Assembly: GCF_007828035.1 (NCBI RefSeq)
Contig: NZ_VITV01000006.1
Coordinates: 62,001 to 126,000 of the forward strand
Direction: 5' to 3'
DNA: 64,000 bases
From: Nitrospirillum amazonense
Lineage (GTDB): Bacteria; Pseudomonadota; Alphaproteobacteria; Azospirillales; Azospirillaceae
In this document: positions 51,312 through 60,682 of the stretch, piece after piece
Layout: each line of letters begins with the position of its first letter
Numbering within the stretch: the stretch's first letter is position 1
Notes under the pieces: model-generated
What the model saw: the letters and a program-made list of their open reading frames with translations, nothing else
Database searches by the model: none
What the model was told of the DNA's origin: nothing
Position numbers and translations under genes: made by a program

Positions 51312-52511
51312 ATGCGGTATGAGGTCCGGGCGCTGTCGCCCGATCACCTGATGACCCAGCTGGTCCTGGATGCCCAGGATGAGGACGACGCGCGCCGCCA
51401 GACGGCGACGCGCGGCCTGGCCGTGGCCGAGGTGCGGCCGGCCAAGGGCCTTCGCGTGCCCGCGGCCCTTGGGGGAGCGACCGCCCGCCAGTGGTCGCTG
51501 GTGCTGTTCAGCCAGGAGCTGCTGGCCCTGCTGCGTGCCGGCCTGTCCATCGTCGAGGGGCTGGAGGCGCTGCTGGAGAAGGAGGCGAACGAAACCGCAC
51601 GCGCCATCCTGCAGCGCCTGCTGGCCGGCCTGCGCGACGGCAAGCGCCTGTCGGTCGTGCTGGCGGAACAGCCGGCGCACTTTCCCCCCCTCTATGTCGG
51701 CATCGTCCGCGCGGCGGAGGGGACCAGCGACCTGCCCCGCTCGCTCGCCCGCTATCTCGACTATCGCCAGCGGGTGGACGGCGTGCGCGGCAAGGTGGTC
51801 AGCGCCGCCATCTATCCCTGCATCCTGGCCCTGGTGGGCGGGGCCGTGTCCTTCTTTCTGGTGGGCTACGTCGTTCCCAGCTTCGCCCAGATCTACCAGG
51901 GCACCGGCCGTTCACTGCCCTTCCTGTCGCGCCTGCTGATGGACTGGGGCCGCTTCGCCGGAGCGCATTCCGCACCGCTGGCGGCGGGCATCGTCGCCCT
52001 GGCCGCCCTGCTCGCCCTCGGTGTCCGGCACACCGTTCGGCGCGGTGGCGTGGGCCGGCTGCTGGCGGTCATCCCCGGCATGGCGGCGCGGGTGCGGATT
52101 TATGAGCTGTCGCGCCTCTATCTCACCATGGGCATGCTGCTGGAAGGCGGCATCACCGTGGTCGCGGCCATGGCGTCTATCCAGGGCATGATGTCGGCCG
52201 ACGTGGCCGCCCGCCTGCGGCTGGCCAGCGACGCCGTGCAGGCCGGCACGCCCCTGTCCGACGCCTTCGAGGCCCAGGGCCTGGCCACGCCCATCTCGCT
52301 GCGCATGCTGCGCGTGGGGGAACGCTCGGGCGAACTGGGCGCCATGTTGACCCGCTCCGCCGAGTTCTACGACGGGGAGATCGGGCGCTGGATCGACCGC
52401 TTCACCCGCATCTTCGAACCGCTGCTCATGGCCGCCATCGGCATCATCGTCGGCGCCATCGTCGTGCTGCTCTACATGCCCATCTTCGACCTGGCGGACA
52501 GCCTGCAATGA
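51312..52511 (+). CDS. gspF: Type II secretion inner-membrane platform protein GspF
   Basis: This 399-residue protein has the two-fold GspF repeat: cytoplasmic helical bundles, with QELLALLRAGLSIVEGLEALLEKE in the first and ELSRLYLTMGMLLEGGITVVAAM in the second. Membrane segments lie near residues 165-190, 215-240 and the C-terminus. It forms the platform that links the ATPase to pseudopilus assembly. It overlaps gspE by four bases (ATGA). Confidence 0.94.
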   Translation: MRYEVRALSPDHLMTQLVLDAQDEDDARRQTATRGLAVAEVRPAKGLRVPAALGGATARQWSLVLFSQELLALLRAGLSIVEGLEALLEKEANETARAILQRLLAGLRDGKRLSVVLAEQPAHFPPLYVGIVRAAEGTSDLPRSLARYLDYRQRVDGVRGKVVSAAIYPCILALVGGAVSFFLVGYVVPSFAQIYQGTGRSLPFLSRLLMDWGRFAGAHSAPLAAGIVALAALLALGVRHTVRRGGVGRLLAVIPGMAARVRIYELSRLYLTMGMLLEGGITVVAAMASIQGMMSADVAARLRLASDAVQAGTPLSDAFEAQGLATPISLRMLRVGERSGELGAMLTRSAEFYDGEIGRWIDRFTRIFEPLLMAAIGIIVGAIVVLLYMPIFDLADSLQ

Positions 52512-54196
52512 GCCAAGACGCGCCCCTTCTAGCATTGGATGACGAAGCCCTGCTGCGCCAGGCGCGGCGGGCCGCCCTGGCCAGCCGGCGCGGCACGCTG
52601 GCGGAGTTCGAGGCCCTGGCCGGCGGGGAACCGCGCCAGCGCCTGCACCGCCTGGGCCAGGTGTTGGGCCTGCCCGTGCTGGAGACGGCGGCCATGCTGG
52701 CTCTGACGCCGGCTCTGGACCTGCTGCCCCTGCCCCGCGCCATGCAGCGCCATTGCGCCCTGCTGCACGCCGAGCGCGGTGGACTGCTGGCCGCGGTCAC
52801 CGACCCCTTCGACGCCGACCTGCTGACCTGGCTGGAAACCCAGGCGGGGGTGGAGATGGGCGTGGCCCTGGCCCTGCAAGCCGACATCCATGCCTATCTG
52901 TCCAAGCTGGAAGAGTCCGTGCGCGCTATGGACAGCGTGGTCCAGGCCGGCGACGGCGACCGCCGCGACGGCCGCACCGCCGCCATCCTGTCCTTCGCCA
53001 GCGTCAGCGAGGCCGCCAGCCCGGCGGTGAAGTTGGTCAACTCCACCCTCTACGACGCGCTGAAGGCCGGCGCATCGGACATCCATATGGAAAGCACGGC
53101 CACCGGCCTGGCCATCAAGTACCGCGTCGACGGGGTGCTGGACCGGGGCACGGCAATCAATGGCACCGAAACGGCGGAGCAGGTCATCAGCCGCCTGAAG
53201 GTGCTGGCAGAGTTGGACATCGCCGAACGCCGCGTGCCGCAGGACGGTAGCTTCCGGGTGGAGGCGGCGGGCCGGGAGATCGACCTGCGCGTCTCCATCA
53301 TGCCCAGCATCCATGGCGAGGACGCCGTCATCCGCATTCTGGACAAGCGCGCCATGATGGCGGCCTACGGCGCGCTGAGCCTGGAAACGCTGGGCTTCGA
53401 CGCCGCCTCGCTGGCCATCCTGCGGGAGCTGGCGGAGGAACCCCACGGCATGCTGCTGGTCACCGGCCCCACCGGCTCGGGCAAGACCACCACGCTCTAT
53501 GCCGCGCTGACGGAAATCCACAACGGGCGCGACAAGATCATCACCATCGAGGATCCGGTGGAATACCAGCTGCCGGGCATCCTCCAGATTCCGGTGAACG
53601 AGCGTAAGGGCCTGACCTTCGCCAAGGGCTTGCGCAGCATCCTGCGGCACGATCCCGACAAGATCATGGTGGGCGAGATCCGCGACCGGGAAACGGCGGA
53701 GATCGCGGTGCAGTCGGCCCTGACCGGCCATCTGGTGCTGACCACCGTGCACGCCAACAGCGTGTTCGACGTCTTCGGCCGCTTCACCCACATGGGCATC
53801 GACCCCTACGCCTTCGTCTCCGCCCTAAACGGCATCTGGGCCCAGCGCCTGATCCGCGTGAACTGCCCCCATTGCGCCACCGACTACGCGCCGGAGGACG
53901 GGGAGTTGCAGCGTCTGGGCCTGACGGGGGAAGCCATCGCCGGCTTCCGCTTCCGCCGCGGCCTGGGCTGTGGCGATTGCCGGGGCACGGGCTACAAGGG
54001 CCGGCGCGCCATCGCCGAGATCCTAACCCTGACGGATGAGCTGCGCGAGATGGTGGTGGAGAAAAGCCCCATACGCCTGATCAAGGACACGGCCTATCGC
54101 AACGGTACGCGCAGCCTGCGCGACGTGGCCATGGCCCTGGCGCGGGAGGGCACCACCACCCTGGCCGAGGTCAAGCGGGTGACCCAGCATGCGTAA
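52508..54196 (+). CDS. gspE: Type II secretion ATPase GspE
   Basis: This 562-residue hexameric traffic ATPase powers pseudopilus extension. Its N-terminal part is a T2SSE_N-like domain. The ATPase core shows GASDIHMES, Walker A GPTGSGKTTTLYA (about residue 319), the Asp box ITIEDPVEYQLP, Walker B MVGEIRDRETAEIA, and the His box LVLTTVHAN. A tetracysteine zinc knuckle (CPHC and CGDC) marks it as a GspE rather than a PilT. The start overlaps gspF (ATGA) and the end overlaps the next gene by eight bases. Confidence 0.95.
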   Translation: MSQDAPLLALDDEALLRQARRAALASRRGTLAEFEALAGGEPRQRLHRLGQVLGLPVLETAAMLALTPALDLLPLPRAMQRHCALLHAERGGLLAAVTDPFDADLLTWLETQAGVEMGVALALQADIHAYLSKLEESVRAMDSVVQAGDGDRRDGRTAAILSFASVSEAASPAVKLVNSTLYDALKAGASDIHMESTATGLAIKYRVDGVLDRGTAINGTETAEQVISRLKVLAELDIAERRVPQDGSFRVEAAGREIDLRVSIMPSIHGEDAVIRILDKRAMMAAYGALSLETLGFDAASLAILRELAEEPHGMLLVTGPTGSGKTTTLYAALTEIHNGRDKIITIEDPVEYQLPGILQIPVNERKGLTFAKGLRSILRHDPDKIMVGEIRDRETAEIAVQSALTGHLVLTTVHANSVFDVFGRFTHMGIDPYAFVSALNGIWAQRLIRVNCPHCATDYAPEDGELQRLGLTGEAIAGFRFRRGLGCGDCRGTGYKGRRAIAEILTLTDELREMVVEKSPIRLIKDTAYRNGTRSLRDVAMALAREGTTTLAEVKRVTQHA

Positions 54197-55028
54197 GCCC
54201 ACCCTCCCCTCCCTCACCCGTTTCCTGGGCGGCCGGCTGGAGCTGACGCTGACCCGTGCCAGCCTGTCGCTGGCCCTGCGGCGCACGGCTTGGGGGGCTC
54301 CCGTTTCCGTGGCGGAGCTGCCGTTGGCCAGCACCTTTCACCCGGACATGCTGGCTCCCGCCCTGGCGGCAGGCCATCTTGCCGGCCTGCCGCTGTCAGT
54401 CACGCTGGGTGACGATCTGGTCCGGCTGTTCATGGTGGCGCCGCCTGGCAACGCGCGCGGCCTGGGCGACATCCGCGCCGTCGCGGCGTTGCGTTTCCAG
54501 CGCCTATACGGCGATGACCCGTCCGCCTGGCGCCTGACCTTCGACGGGGCGGTGGACCGGCCCTTCCTGGCCTGCGCCATGCCGCAGGCGTTACACGCCA
54601 AGCTGCTGGACCTGGCCCGAACGCACCGGCTGGCGCTGACCGCCATCACCCCGCGCTTCGTCACCGCCTGGAATGCTGAACACCGGCGGCTGGACGGTGC
54701 CTGGCTGGGCGTGGCGCAGGAGGGCGGCATCACCCTGGGCTGTGTGGATGTTCCGCCTGGCGGGGGTGCCGCCGGCCTGATGGCGGTGCATCGTCTGGCC
54801 CTGCCGCCGGGGGCGGACGCGCGCTGGCTGCGCGATCAACTGCGCACCGTCGCGCTGCGCCATGGCCTGGCGGACCCGGTGGCCGTCAAGCTGGTAGGGC
54901 GGCCCCTTCCCGGGCTGGCCGCGCCCACCGCAGGCACACCCATGCTCAGCTGGCAGGTCCCGGCGGCACGGCCCACCGCGGCCCAGGCGTTCTCCTATCT
55001 CTTCGGTTGGGGGCCGCGCGCGGGATGA
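54189..55028 (+). CDS. PilM/GspL-like secretion component
   Basis: This 279-residue cytoplasmic protein is encoded between gspE and a PilN-like gene, where PilM or the cytoplasmic half of GspL normally stands. It has an actin-like feel (LELTLTRASLSLALRR, then TPRFVTAWNAEHRRLDGAWLGVAQEGG), but the family signal is weak. No membrane segment is obvious. It overlaps the gspE end and shares an ATGA with the next gene. Assignment rests mainly on position. Confidence 0.65.
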   Translation: MRKPTLPSLTRFLGGRLELTLTRASLSLALRRTAWGAPVSVAELPLASTFHPDMLAPALAAGHLAGLPLSVTLGDDLVRLFMVAPPGNARGLGDIRAVAALRFQRLYGDDPSAWRLTFDGAVDRPFLACAMPQALHAKLLDLARTHRLALTAITPRFVTAWNAEHRRLDGAWLGVAQEGGITLGCVDVPPGGGAAGLMAVHRLALPPGADARWLRDQLRTVALRHGLADPVAVKLVGRPLPGLAAPTAGTPMLSWQVPAARPTAAQAFSYLFGWGPRAG

Positions 55029-55576
55029 GACGGCAGAGCATCAATTTCGCCCCTGCGAGCTACACGCGGCTGAAGCAGGAAACCCCCGCCGCCGCCAAGC
55101 TGCTGGGCATCATCGGCCTGGGCCTCTGCCTGGCGGCGGCACTGGAGGCACGGAACCGGCTGGACCGCCTGGCGGCCCTGGATCGGGCCGTCGCCCAAGC
55201 CGAAGGCGATCTGGCGGCGCGCGCGCGCGGCCGGGCCCCAGTGGCCGACATCCCCATCCCCGAAGCGCAGGCCACGGCGGTGAACGCCGCCGTGCGGCAG
55301 CTGAACCTGCCCTGGCGCGGCGTGCTGGACGCGGTAGAGGCCGGCACCCCCAAGACAATCGCCCTGCTGGCGCTGGAGCCCGACGTGCGGCGCGGCCTGG
55401 TCCGTATCGAGGCGGAAGCGGCGGATGGTGAAGCCATGCTGGCCTACGTGAAGCAATTGAAACAGCAACCCCTGCTGGCCGGCGCCGTGCTGGTGAAGCA
55501 CCGGGCGGAGGAAAGCCAAGCGCGGCGCCCCCTGCGCTTCCAGATCGAGGCCGGGCTGGCCGGGGGAACGCCATGA
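55025..55576 (+). CDS. PilN-like inner-membrane secretion component
   Basis: This 183-residue protein has one membrane segment close to the N-terminus (about 25-42, KLLGIIGLGLCLAAAL), preceded by the PilN-like start INFAPASYTR. A short coiled coil and a ferredoxin-like periplasmic domain follow. Position after the PilM-like gene supports a PilN/GspL-periplasmic role in the assembly platform. The start at 55025 overlaps the previous stop (ATGA). Confidence 0.72.
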   Translation: MRRQSINFAPASYTRLKQETPAAAKLLGIIGLGLCLAAALEARNRLDRLAALDRAVAQAEGDLAARARGRAPVADIPIPEAQATAVNAAVRQLNLPWRGVLDAVEAGTPKTIALLALEPDVRRGLVRIEAEAADGEAMLAYVKQLKQQPLLAGAVLVKHRAEESQARRPLRFQIEAGLAGGTP

Positions 55577-56193
55577 GCCTGCTATCGACCCCCGCCCCCA
55601 CCCTGCTGCTGCGTGCCCGCCTGGCCCTGGGCCGGGCCGGCTGGACCACCCTGCTGGCCATCGCCCTGTTCCTGGCCGGGGCGGCCGCCTTCCTCATCGG
55701 CCTGCCCGCCCTCCAGGCGCGGGTGGACGCCCGTCAGGCCGACTTGGCGCAGGTGACGGCCCGCGCGGCCCGGGCCGCGCGGCAGCCCCGGACGGCCGTC
55801 GCCCCCCTGCCACCGGCGCAACGCAACCTGCAGGCCTTCTACGACGCGCTGGGCGATGTGCGCTATATCGACCAGGATGTGGCCGTCGTCCTGGATGAGG
55901 CCGACCGCCAGGGCCTGACCATCGCCCAGGCGGACTACAAGCTGAGCTATGAGAAGGCCGGCCTCTACCACGTCTACACCATGCAGATGCCGGTGGCGGG
56001 CAGCTACGCCGCCATCCGGGCCTTCTGCCAGCAGGTGCTGCTGTCCCTGCCCTATGCCGCCCTGGAAGAGATCAGCGTCAAGCGCGCCGCCATCGGCGAC
56101 GCGACGGTGGAGGCGCGACTGCGCTTGGCGCTGTACCTCGACGGTCCGACGGACTACGCGCCGGGCAAGGCGGTGGACGGGGGTGCGCGATGA
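55573..56193 (+). CDS. PilO/GspM-like inner-membrane secretion component
   Basis: This 206-residue protein has a single membrane segment (about 20-42, TLLAIALFLAGAAAFLIGL). A coiled coil (LQARVDARQADLAQVTARA) and a periplasmic domain with YHVYTMQMPVAGSYAAIRAFCQQVL follow, the usual PilO/GspM pattern. It overlaps both neighbours by a few bases and completes a PilM-N-O-like alignment complex. Confidence 0.72.
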   Translation: MSLLSTPAPTLLLRARLALGRAGWTTLLAIALFLAGAAAFLIGLPALQARVDARQADLAQVTARAARAARQPRTAVAPLPPAQRNLQAFYDALGDVRYIDQDVAVVLDEADRQGLTIAQADYKLSYEKAGLYHVYTMQMPVAGSYAAIRAFCQQVLLSLPYAALEEISVKRAAIGDATVEARLRLALYLDGPTDYAPGKAVDGGAR

Positions 56194-56720
56194 AGGCGCG
56201 CCAAGCCCTGATGCTGGCGGCCCTGGCCGCGTCCGCCGGCCTCGCCATCTTCGGCGACCGCACACCCAACGGCAGCGGCGAGACGGTGGAGCCGGCGCCG
56301 CGCCCGCAGCCCGCGGCGGCCCCCAAGCCGGCCGCCTCCCCCGCCAAGCACAAGCACGCACCCGCCATCCTGGCCCTGCTGCCCCGTGAGGAGCTGGTGG
56401 GGCCGCGCGATGAGGATAGGCCGGCGTCCATCCTGTTCGCGGCGCAGACGCTGGACCGCGCGCCGGCAGCGGTAGCGGCCCAGGCGCCCGTGGCGGCGGC
56501 GTCCGGCACGCCGGGACTGCCTTTCACCTACCTGGGCAAGAAGTATGAAAACGCGGCTTGGGAGGTCTACCTGGCCATCGGGGACCAGACCTACTTCGTC
56601 CGCGAGGGCACGGTCATCGACCAGAAATATGCGGTCAACCAGATCCGGCCGCCGGTGCTGACGATGACCTATCTACCAACCAAGCAGCAGCAGACGATGA
56701 CGATCGGCGGGGAAGAGTGA
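56190..56720 (+). CDS. PilP/GspC-like protein linking platform and secretin
   Basis: This 176-residue protein has an N-terminal membrane segment or signal (ALMLAALAASAGLAIF) and a Pro/Ala-rich stretch (EPAPRPQPAAAPKPAASPAK). A small C-terminal beta-domain follows (GLPFTYLGKKYENAAWEVYLAIGDQTYFVREGTVI), which resembles the homology region of GspC/PilP that touches the secretin. Close homologues have been annotated as secretion-system-X proteins. It overlaps the secretin start by one base (TGATG). Confidence 0.68.
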   Translation: MKARQALMLAALAASAGLAIFGDRTPNGSGETVEPAPRPQPAAAPKPAASPAKHKHAPAILALLPREELVGPRDEDRPASILFAAQTLDRAPAAVAAQAPVAAASGTPGLPFTYLGKKYENAAWEVYLAIGDQTYFVREGTVIDQKYAVNQIRPPVLTMTYLPTKQQQTMTIGGEE

Positions 56721-59200
56721 TGGGGGTTGTGAGGGGGTGGCGGGCCGCCGCGCGCAAGGGGATTTCCCTGATGCTCAGCGTGGCGCTGACGGCCTGTGCC
56801 GGGCATTCCGCCTATCAGGACGGCGTGGACCTGGTGGCCGAAGGCAAGATGGACGACGGCCTGGCCAAGCTGCAGGAGGCCTATCGCCAGGATCCGCGCG
56901 ACGTGCAGGTGCGCACCGCCTATCTGCAGACGCGGGAACGGGCCCTGACCACGGATGTGGAGCGGGCGGACAAGTTAGCCGCCGCCGGCTCGTACGACGA
57001 GGCGCGCGGCCTTTACCGCCACGCCCTCAGCCTCAACGCCAATTACGAGCGCGCGCAGGACGGCTTGGCGGCGCTGGAGGCCCGCGCCCGGCAGGCCGGC
57101 TGGATGAACGAGGCCGACGCCCTGCTGTCGCGCGGCCAGGTGGACGCCGCCAGCCAGAAGCTGGCCCGCGTGCTGACGGAGGCGCCGGCCGATCCGCGCG
57201 CCCTGGCGCTGAAGCAGGCCATCGACACCCGCCTGGCGGCCAGCACGCCCCAGGCGCGGCTGGCCCAGGTCTACCGCAAGCCCATCACCATCGAGTTCAA
57301 GGACGTCAGCCTTAAACAGGTGTTCGAGGTGATCGCCCATACCTCGGGCCTGAACTTCCTGTTCGACAAGGATGTGAAGACGGACCAGCGCACGTCCATC
57401 TTCCTGAAGAACAGCACCATCGAGGCGGCGGTGCGCCTGGTGCTGCTGACTAACCAGCTTGAACAGCAGGTGCTGGACGGCAACACGGTCCTGATCTACC
57501 CCAACACCCAGGCCAAGCAGAAAGACTATCAGGAGCTGAGCGTCCGCACCTTCTACCTGGCCAACGCCGAGGCCAAGACCATCGCCAACACCCTGAAGAC
57601 CATCATCAAGGTGCGCGACATCGCGGTGGACGAAAAGCTGAACATGGTCATCGTGCGCGACACGCCCGAGGCCATCCGCATGGCGGAAAAGCTGGTGGCG
57701 GTGGAGGACGTGCCGGATCCCGAGGTCATGCTGGATGTGGAGGTGCTGGAGATCCAGCGCAGCAAGCTGCAGAACTTCGGCATCCAATGGCCGGCCTCCG
57801 CCAGTTTCCAGCCCTCCCCCCTGGGCAGCCTGACGACGGGCGGCGACAGCTCCTCCAGCGGTTCCTCGGGCGGCAGCAGCGGCAGCGCCAGCACCAGTTC
57901 CGCCGTGTCGCTGTATGACCTGACACACCAGACCACGCGCAACATCGGCGTCAGCGTGGGCAGCGCCACGGCCAACGCCAACCTGCAGGACTCCGACGCT
58001 CGGCTGCTGACCAACCCGCGCATCCGGGTGCGCAACCATGAGAAGGCCAAGATCCTGATCGGGCAACGGCTGCCCAACATCACCTCCACCGCCACCTCGA
58101 CCGGATTCCTGTCGCAGTCGGTGAACTACATCGACGTGGGCCTGACCCTGAATGTGGAGCCCACGATCTACCTGGACGACAACGTCGGCATCAAGCTGAC
58201 GCTGGAGGTCAGCAGCATCATCCGCCAGGTGACGACGCAGACCGGCACCAGCGCCTACGAGATCGGCACCCGCACGGCCAGCACGGCGTTGCGTCTGAAG
58301 AATGGGGAAACCGATGTGCTGGCCGGCTTGATCGACAGCCAGGAACGCACCTCGGGCAACAAGCTGCCGGGCCTGGGCGACGTGCCCGTGCTGGGCCGCC
58401 TGTTCGGCGCCACGACGGACGACGACCAGAAGACGGAAATCGTCCTGTCCATCACCCCGCATCTGGTGCGCAACCTGCAACGGCCGGACGTGAACGACGC
58501 CATGTTCAACGCCGGCACGGAAACCAGCATGCACACCGCCCTGCCCGGTTCCGGCGGCGGCAGCGTTTCCACCACCCCCACCGTCACCACCACCGTGGCC
58601 CCGGTGTCGCCCATGCCGCCTGCGGCCCCGAACCCCACCAGCGGAATCAATGGCGGCAACGGTGCGTCCACCACCGGCGGCGGCACGGGTGCGGTGAACG
58701 ACCTGGGCCTCGGCCTCAGCCAGAATGGCGTGGGCGGCACCGTCGGCGGGGCGGAGGAAGGGGCGGTGGGCGCCGTGCCCGGAGCCGGCACTGCCCAGCT
58801 GCAGCTGCAGGGCACCAACCAGGCGACGGTGGGCGGCACCGTCACGGTGAACCTGCTGGCGCAGGCGACGCAGGGGGTCACCAGCTTCCCCGTCACCCTG
58901 GGCTTCGATGCCGCCAGGCTGCAGGTCACCAACATCGCGGAAGGGCCGTTCCTGAAGCAGAGCGGCGCCAGCACCAGCTTCTCCAGCCGCCTGGGCAACG
59001 GCCAAGTCATCATCGCCGATAGCAGCACCGGGGGGGCCGGCGTCACCAGCCAGGGCGTCCTGGCCACGGTGACCTTCAAGGCGCTGGCCACCGGGCCGGC
59101 CAATGTGCAGGTGGCCTCCGCCTCCCCCATCGGGGTGGATGGGGTGCCCGTCACCCTGCTGTCGCCCAGCCCCTACACCGTGCAGATCGCCGCCAAATGA
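56720..59200 (+). CDS. gspD: Secretin (GspD-like) lipoprotein with TPR and C-terminal cohesin-like domain
   Basis: This 826-residue outer-membrane channel of the secretion system has a lipoprotein signal with Cys at about 26 (LTACAG). Tetratricopeptide-like repeats (about 30-170) replace the usual N0 region. Secretin N-terminal domains follow at about 185-330 (ITIEFKDVSLKQVFEVIAHT, LSVRTFYLANAEAKTIANTL). The secretin core is at about 335-580 (RIRVRNHEKAKILIGQRLP, GETDVLAGLIDSQER, LGRLFG). A low-complexity linker leads to a beta-sandwich (about 690-815) with the cohesin pattern TVTVNLLAQATQGVTSFPVTLGFD. A cohesin domain on a secretin is unusual. The start at 56720 overlaps the previous stop. 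Confidence 0.92.
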   Translation: MGVVRGWRAAARKGISLMLSVALTACAGHSAYQDGVDLVAEGKMDDGLAKLQEAYRQDPRDVQVRTAYLQTRERALTTDVERADKLAAAGSYDEARGLYRHALSLNANYERAQDGLAALEARARQAGWMNEADALLSRGQVDAASQKLARVLTEAPADPRALALKQAIDTRLAASTPQARLAQVYRKPITIEFKDVSLKQVFEVIAHTSGLNFLFDKDVKTDQRTSIFLKNSTIEAAVRLVLLTNQLEQQVLDGNTVLIYPNTQAKQKDYQELSVRTFYLANAEAKTIANTLKTIIKVRDIAVDEKLNMVIVRDTPEAIRMAEKLVAVEDVPDPEVMLDVEVLEIQRSKLQNFGIQWPASASFQPSPLGSLTTGGDSSSSGSSGGSSGSASTSSAVSLYDLTHQTTRNIGVSVGSATANANLQDSDARLLTNPRIRVRNHEKAKILIGQRLPNITSTATSTGFLSQSVNYIDVGLTLNVEPTIYLDDNVGIKLTLEVSSIIRQVTTQTGTSAYEIGTRTASTALRLKNGETDVLAGLIDSQERTSGNKLPGLGDVPVLGRLFGATTDDDQKTEIVLSITPHLVRNLQRPDVNDAMFNAGTETSMHTALPGSGGGSVSTTPTVTTTVAPVSPMPPAAPNPTSGINGGNGASTTGGGTGAVNDLGLGLSQNGVGGTVGGAEEGAVGAVPGAGTAQLQLQGTNQATVGGTVTVNLLAQATQGVTSFPVTLGFDAARLQVTNIAEGPFLKQSGASTSFSSRLGNGQVIIADSSTGGAGVTSQGVLATVTFKALATGPANVQVASASPIGVDGVPVTLLSPSPYTVQIAAK

Positions 59201-59682
59201 CGGGACAACGCACCTCAGAGGCGGGGTTCACGCTGGTGGAGCTGCTGGTCACCCTGGCCATCGTCGGCCTGCTGGCCACGCTGGTCCTGCCGGTGGCCCA
59301 GGTGGCGACCCAGCGGACACAGGAGACGGAGCTGCGCCGCGCCTTGCGCGACATCCGCGCAGCCATCGACGCCTATCACCGCGCCAGTGACGACGGCCGT
59401 ATCGCCAAGGAGGCCGGGACCACCGGCTATCCCCCCGACCTGGACGTGCTGGTGGCGGGGGTGGAGGACCAGAAGGATCCAGAGAAGCACAAGATCTATT
59501 TCCTGCGCCGGGTGCCGCGCAACCCGCTGGCCAGCGACCCCGACTTGGCCGATGCCGCCACCTGGGCCAAGCGCAGCTATGCCAGCGAACCCGACGACCC
59601 GCAGGAAGGCGGCGACGTCTATGACGTCTACGCCGCCAGCCCCCGCGTCGGCCTGAACGGCGTCCCCTACAACAAATGGTGA
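59197..59682 (+). CDS. Minor pseudopilin 1 (GspG/H-like)
   Basis: This 161-residue protein has the prepilin motif EAGFTLVELLVTLAIVGLLA with Phe1 and Glu5. A GspG-like body follows (LRRALRDIRAAIDAYHRASDDGR, FLRRVPRNPLA). It overlaps the secretin stop by four bases (ATGA). It is longer than GspG and lacks the GspG calcium-site tail, so it is probably a minor pseudopilin. Confidence 0.85.
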   Translation: MTGQRTSEAGFTLVELLVTLAIVGLLATLVLPVAQVATQRTQETELRRALRDIRAAIDAYHRASDDGRIAKEAGTTGYPPDLDVLVAGVEDQKDPEKHKIYFLRRVPRNPLASDPDLADAATWAKRSYASEPDDPQEGGDVYDVYAASPRVGLNGVPYNKW

Positions 59683-59687
59683 GGACC

Positions 59688-60080
59688 ATGGCGCGACGCG
59701 CGGCGAAGAAACGGACCGCCGGCTTCACGCTGGTGGAGCTGCTGGTGGTGATGGCCATCATCGGCATGCTGCTGAGCCTGGCCTTGCCCCGCTACTACCA
59801 CGCCATCGACATATCAAAGGAGCGGGTGCTGGCGGAAAACCTGCGCGTCACCCGCGACGCCATCGACAAGTTCTACGGCGATACCGGCCGTTACCCCGAG
59901 GCCTTGGACGAACTGGTGCAGAAGCACTACCTGCGCGCGTTGCCCTTCGATCCGGTGGCCGACAGCGACAGCGCGTGGATCATCGTCCCGCCGGAGGAGC
60001 AGTTCACCGGTAACGTCTACGACATCAAAAGCGGGGCGCCGGGTACCAGCCATGACGGCAAGGCCTTCGGGGACATGTGA
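59688..60080 (+). CDS. Minor pseudopilin 2
   Basis: This 130-residue protein has the prepilin motif TAGFTLVELLVVMAIIGMLL with Glu5 and a compact GspG-like domain (AENLRVTRDAIDKFYGDTGRYPEALDELV). The ATG at 59688 has GAGG upstream; a start at 59676 is possible. It is one of three pseudopilins in a row and touches the next start (TGATG). Confidence 0.85.
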   Translation: MARRAAKKRTAGFTLVELLVVMAIIGMLLSLALPRYYHAIDISKERVLAENLRVTRDAIDKFYGDTGRYPEALDELVQKHYLRALPFDPVADSDSAWIIVPPEEQFTGNVYDIKSGAPGTSHDGKAFGDM

Positions 60081-60652
60081 TGCGGGACCGCCGTGACGCC
60101 ATCCGCCCCGATGAAGCGGGCTTCACCTACCTGGGCCTGCTGATCATCCTGGCCATCATCGGGGTGGTGGCCGCAGCCAGCCTGCAGGCCGGCGCCCTGA
60201 TGCAACGGCGCCTGGCTGAGGAAAGCTTGCTCGACATCGGATCGGACTTCCGCACCGCCTTGCGCAGCTATGCCGACAGCACGCCCGCCGGCCTGCCCCG
60301 CTGGCCCCGCACCTTGCAGGATCTGATGCGCGACCCGCGCTATCCCGGTGTGCGCCGTTACCTGCGCCGGGTACCGCCCGACCCCTTGGGCGGCGGCCAG
60401 CCCTGGGGCCTGGTCATGAGCCCGGATGGCGCCGGCATCATCGGCATCTACAGCCGCGCGCCGGGGCATCCCATCAAGCAGGACAATTTCCCGGCGGCCT
60501 ACCAGGACTTCCGTAACCGCAACAGCTATGCCGACTGGGTCTTCACCCAGGCACCGGCCCGTAATTCCCAGCTGCCCTCGCGACCCATTCCGCTGGGCCC
60601 AGGCGCGTCCCCGCCAGCCAGCCCCAGCGCCGGCCCCTCCGGTCCCCGCTGA
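60080..60652 (+). CDS. Minor pseudopilin 3 lacking Glu5 (possible tip pseudopilin)
   Basis: This 190-residue protein has the prepilin-like start DEAGFTYLGLLIILAIIGVVA. The cleavage Gly is present, but position 5 is Gly instead of Glu. In classical type II systems only the tip pseudopilin GspK lacks Glu5. The body (LDIGSDFRTALRSYADSTP, RRYLRRVPPDPLGGG) is GspG-like rather than GspK-like, and the C-terminus is Pro/Ser-rich. It is translationally coupled to the previous gene. Confidence 0.8.
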   Translation: MRDRRDAIRPDEAGFTYLGLLIILAIIGVVAAASLQAGALMQRRLAEESLLDIGSDFRTALRSYADSTPAGLPRWPRTLQDLMRDPRYPGVRRYLRRVPPDPLGGGQPWGLVMSPDGAGIIGIYSRAPGHPIKQDNFPAAYQDFRNRNSYADWVFTQAPARNSQLPSRPIPLGPGASPPASPSAGPSGPR

Positions 60653-60682
60653 TCCCTTCACCAATTCCAGGACCAGAAGCCC

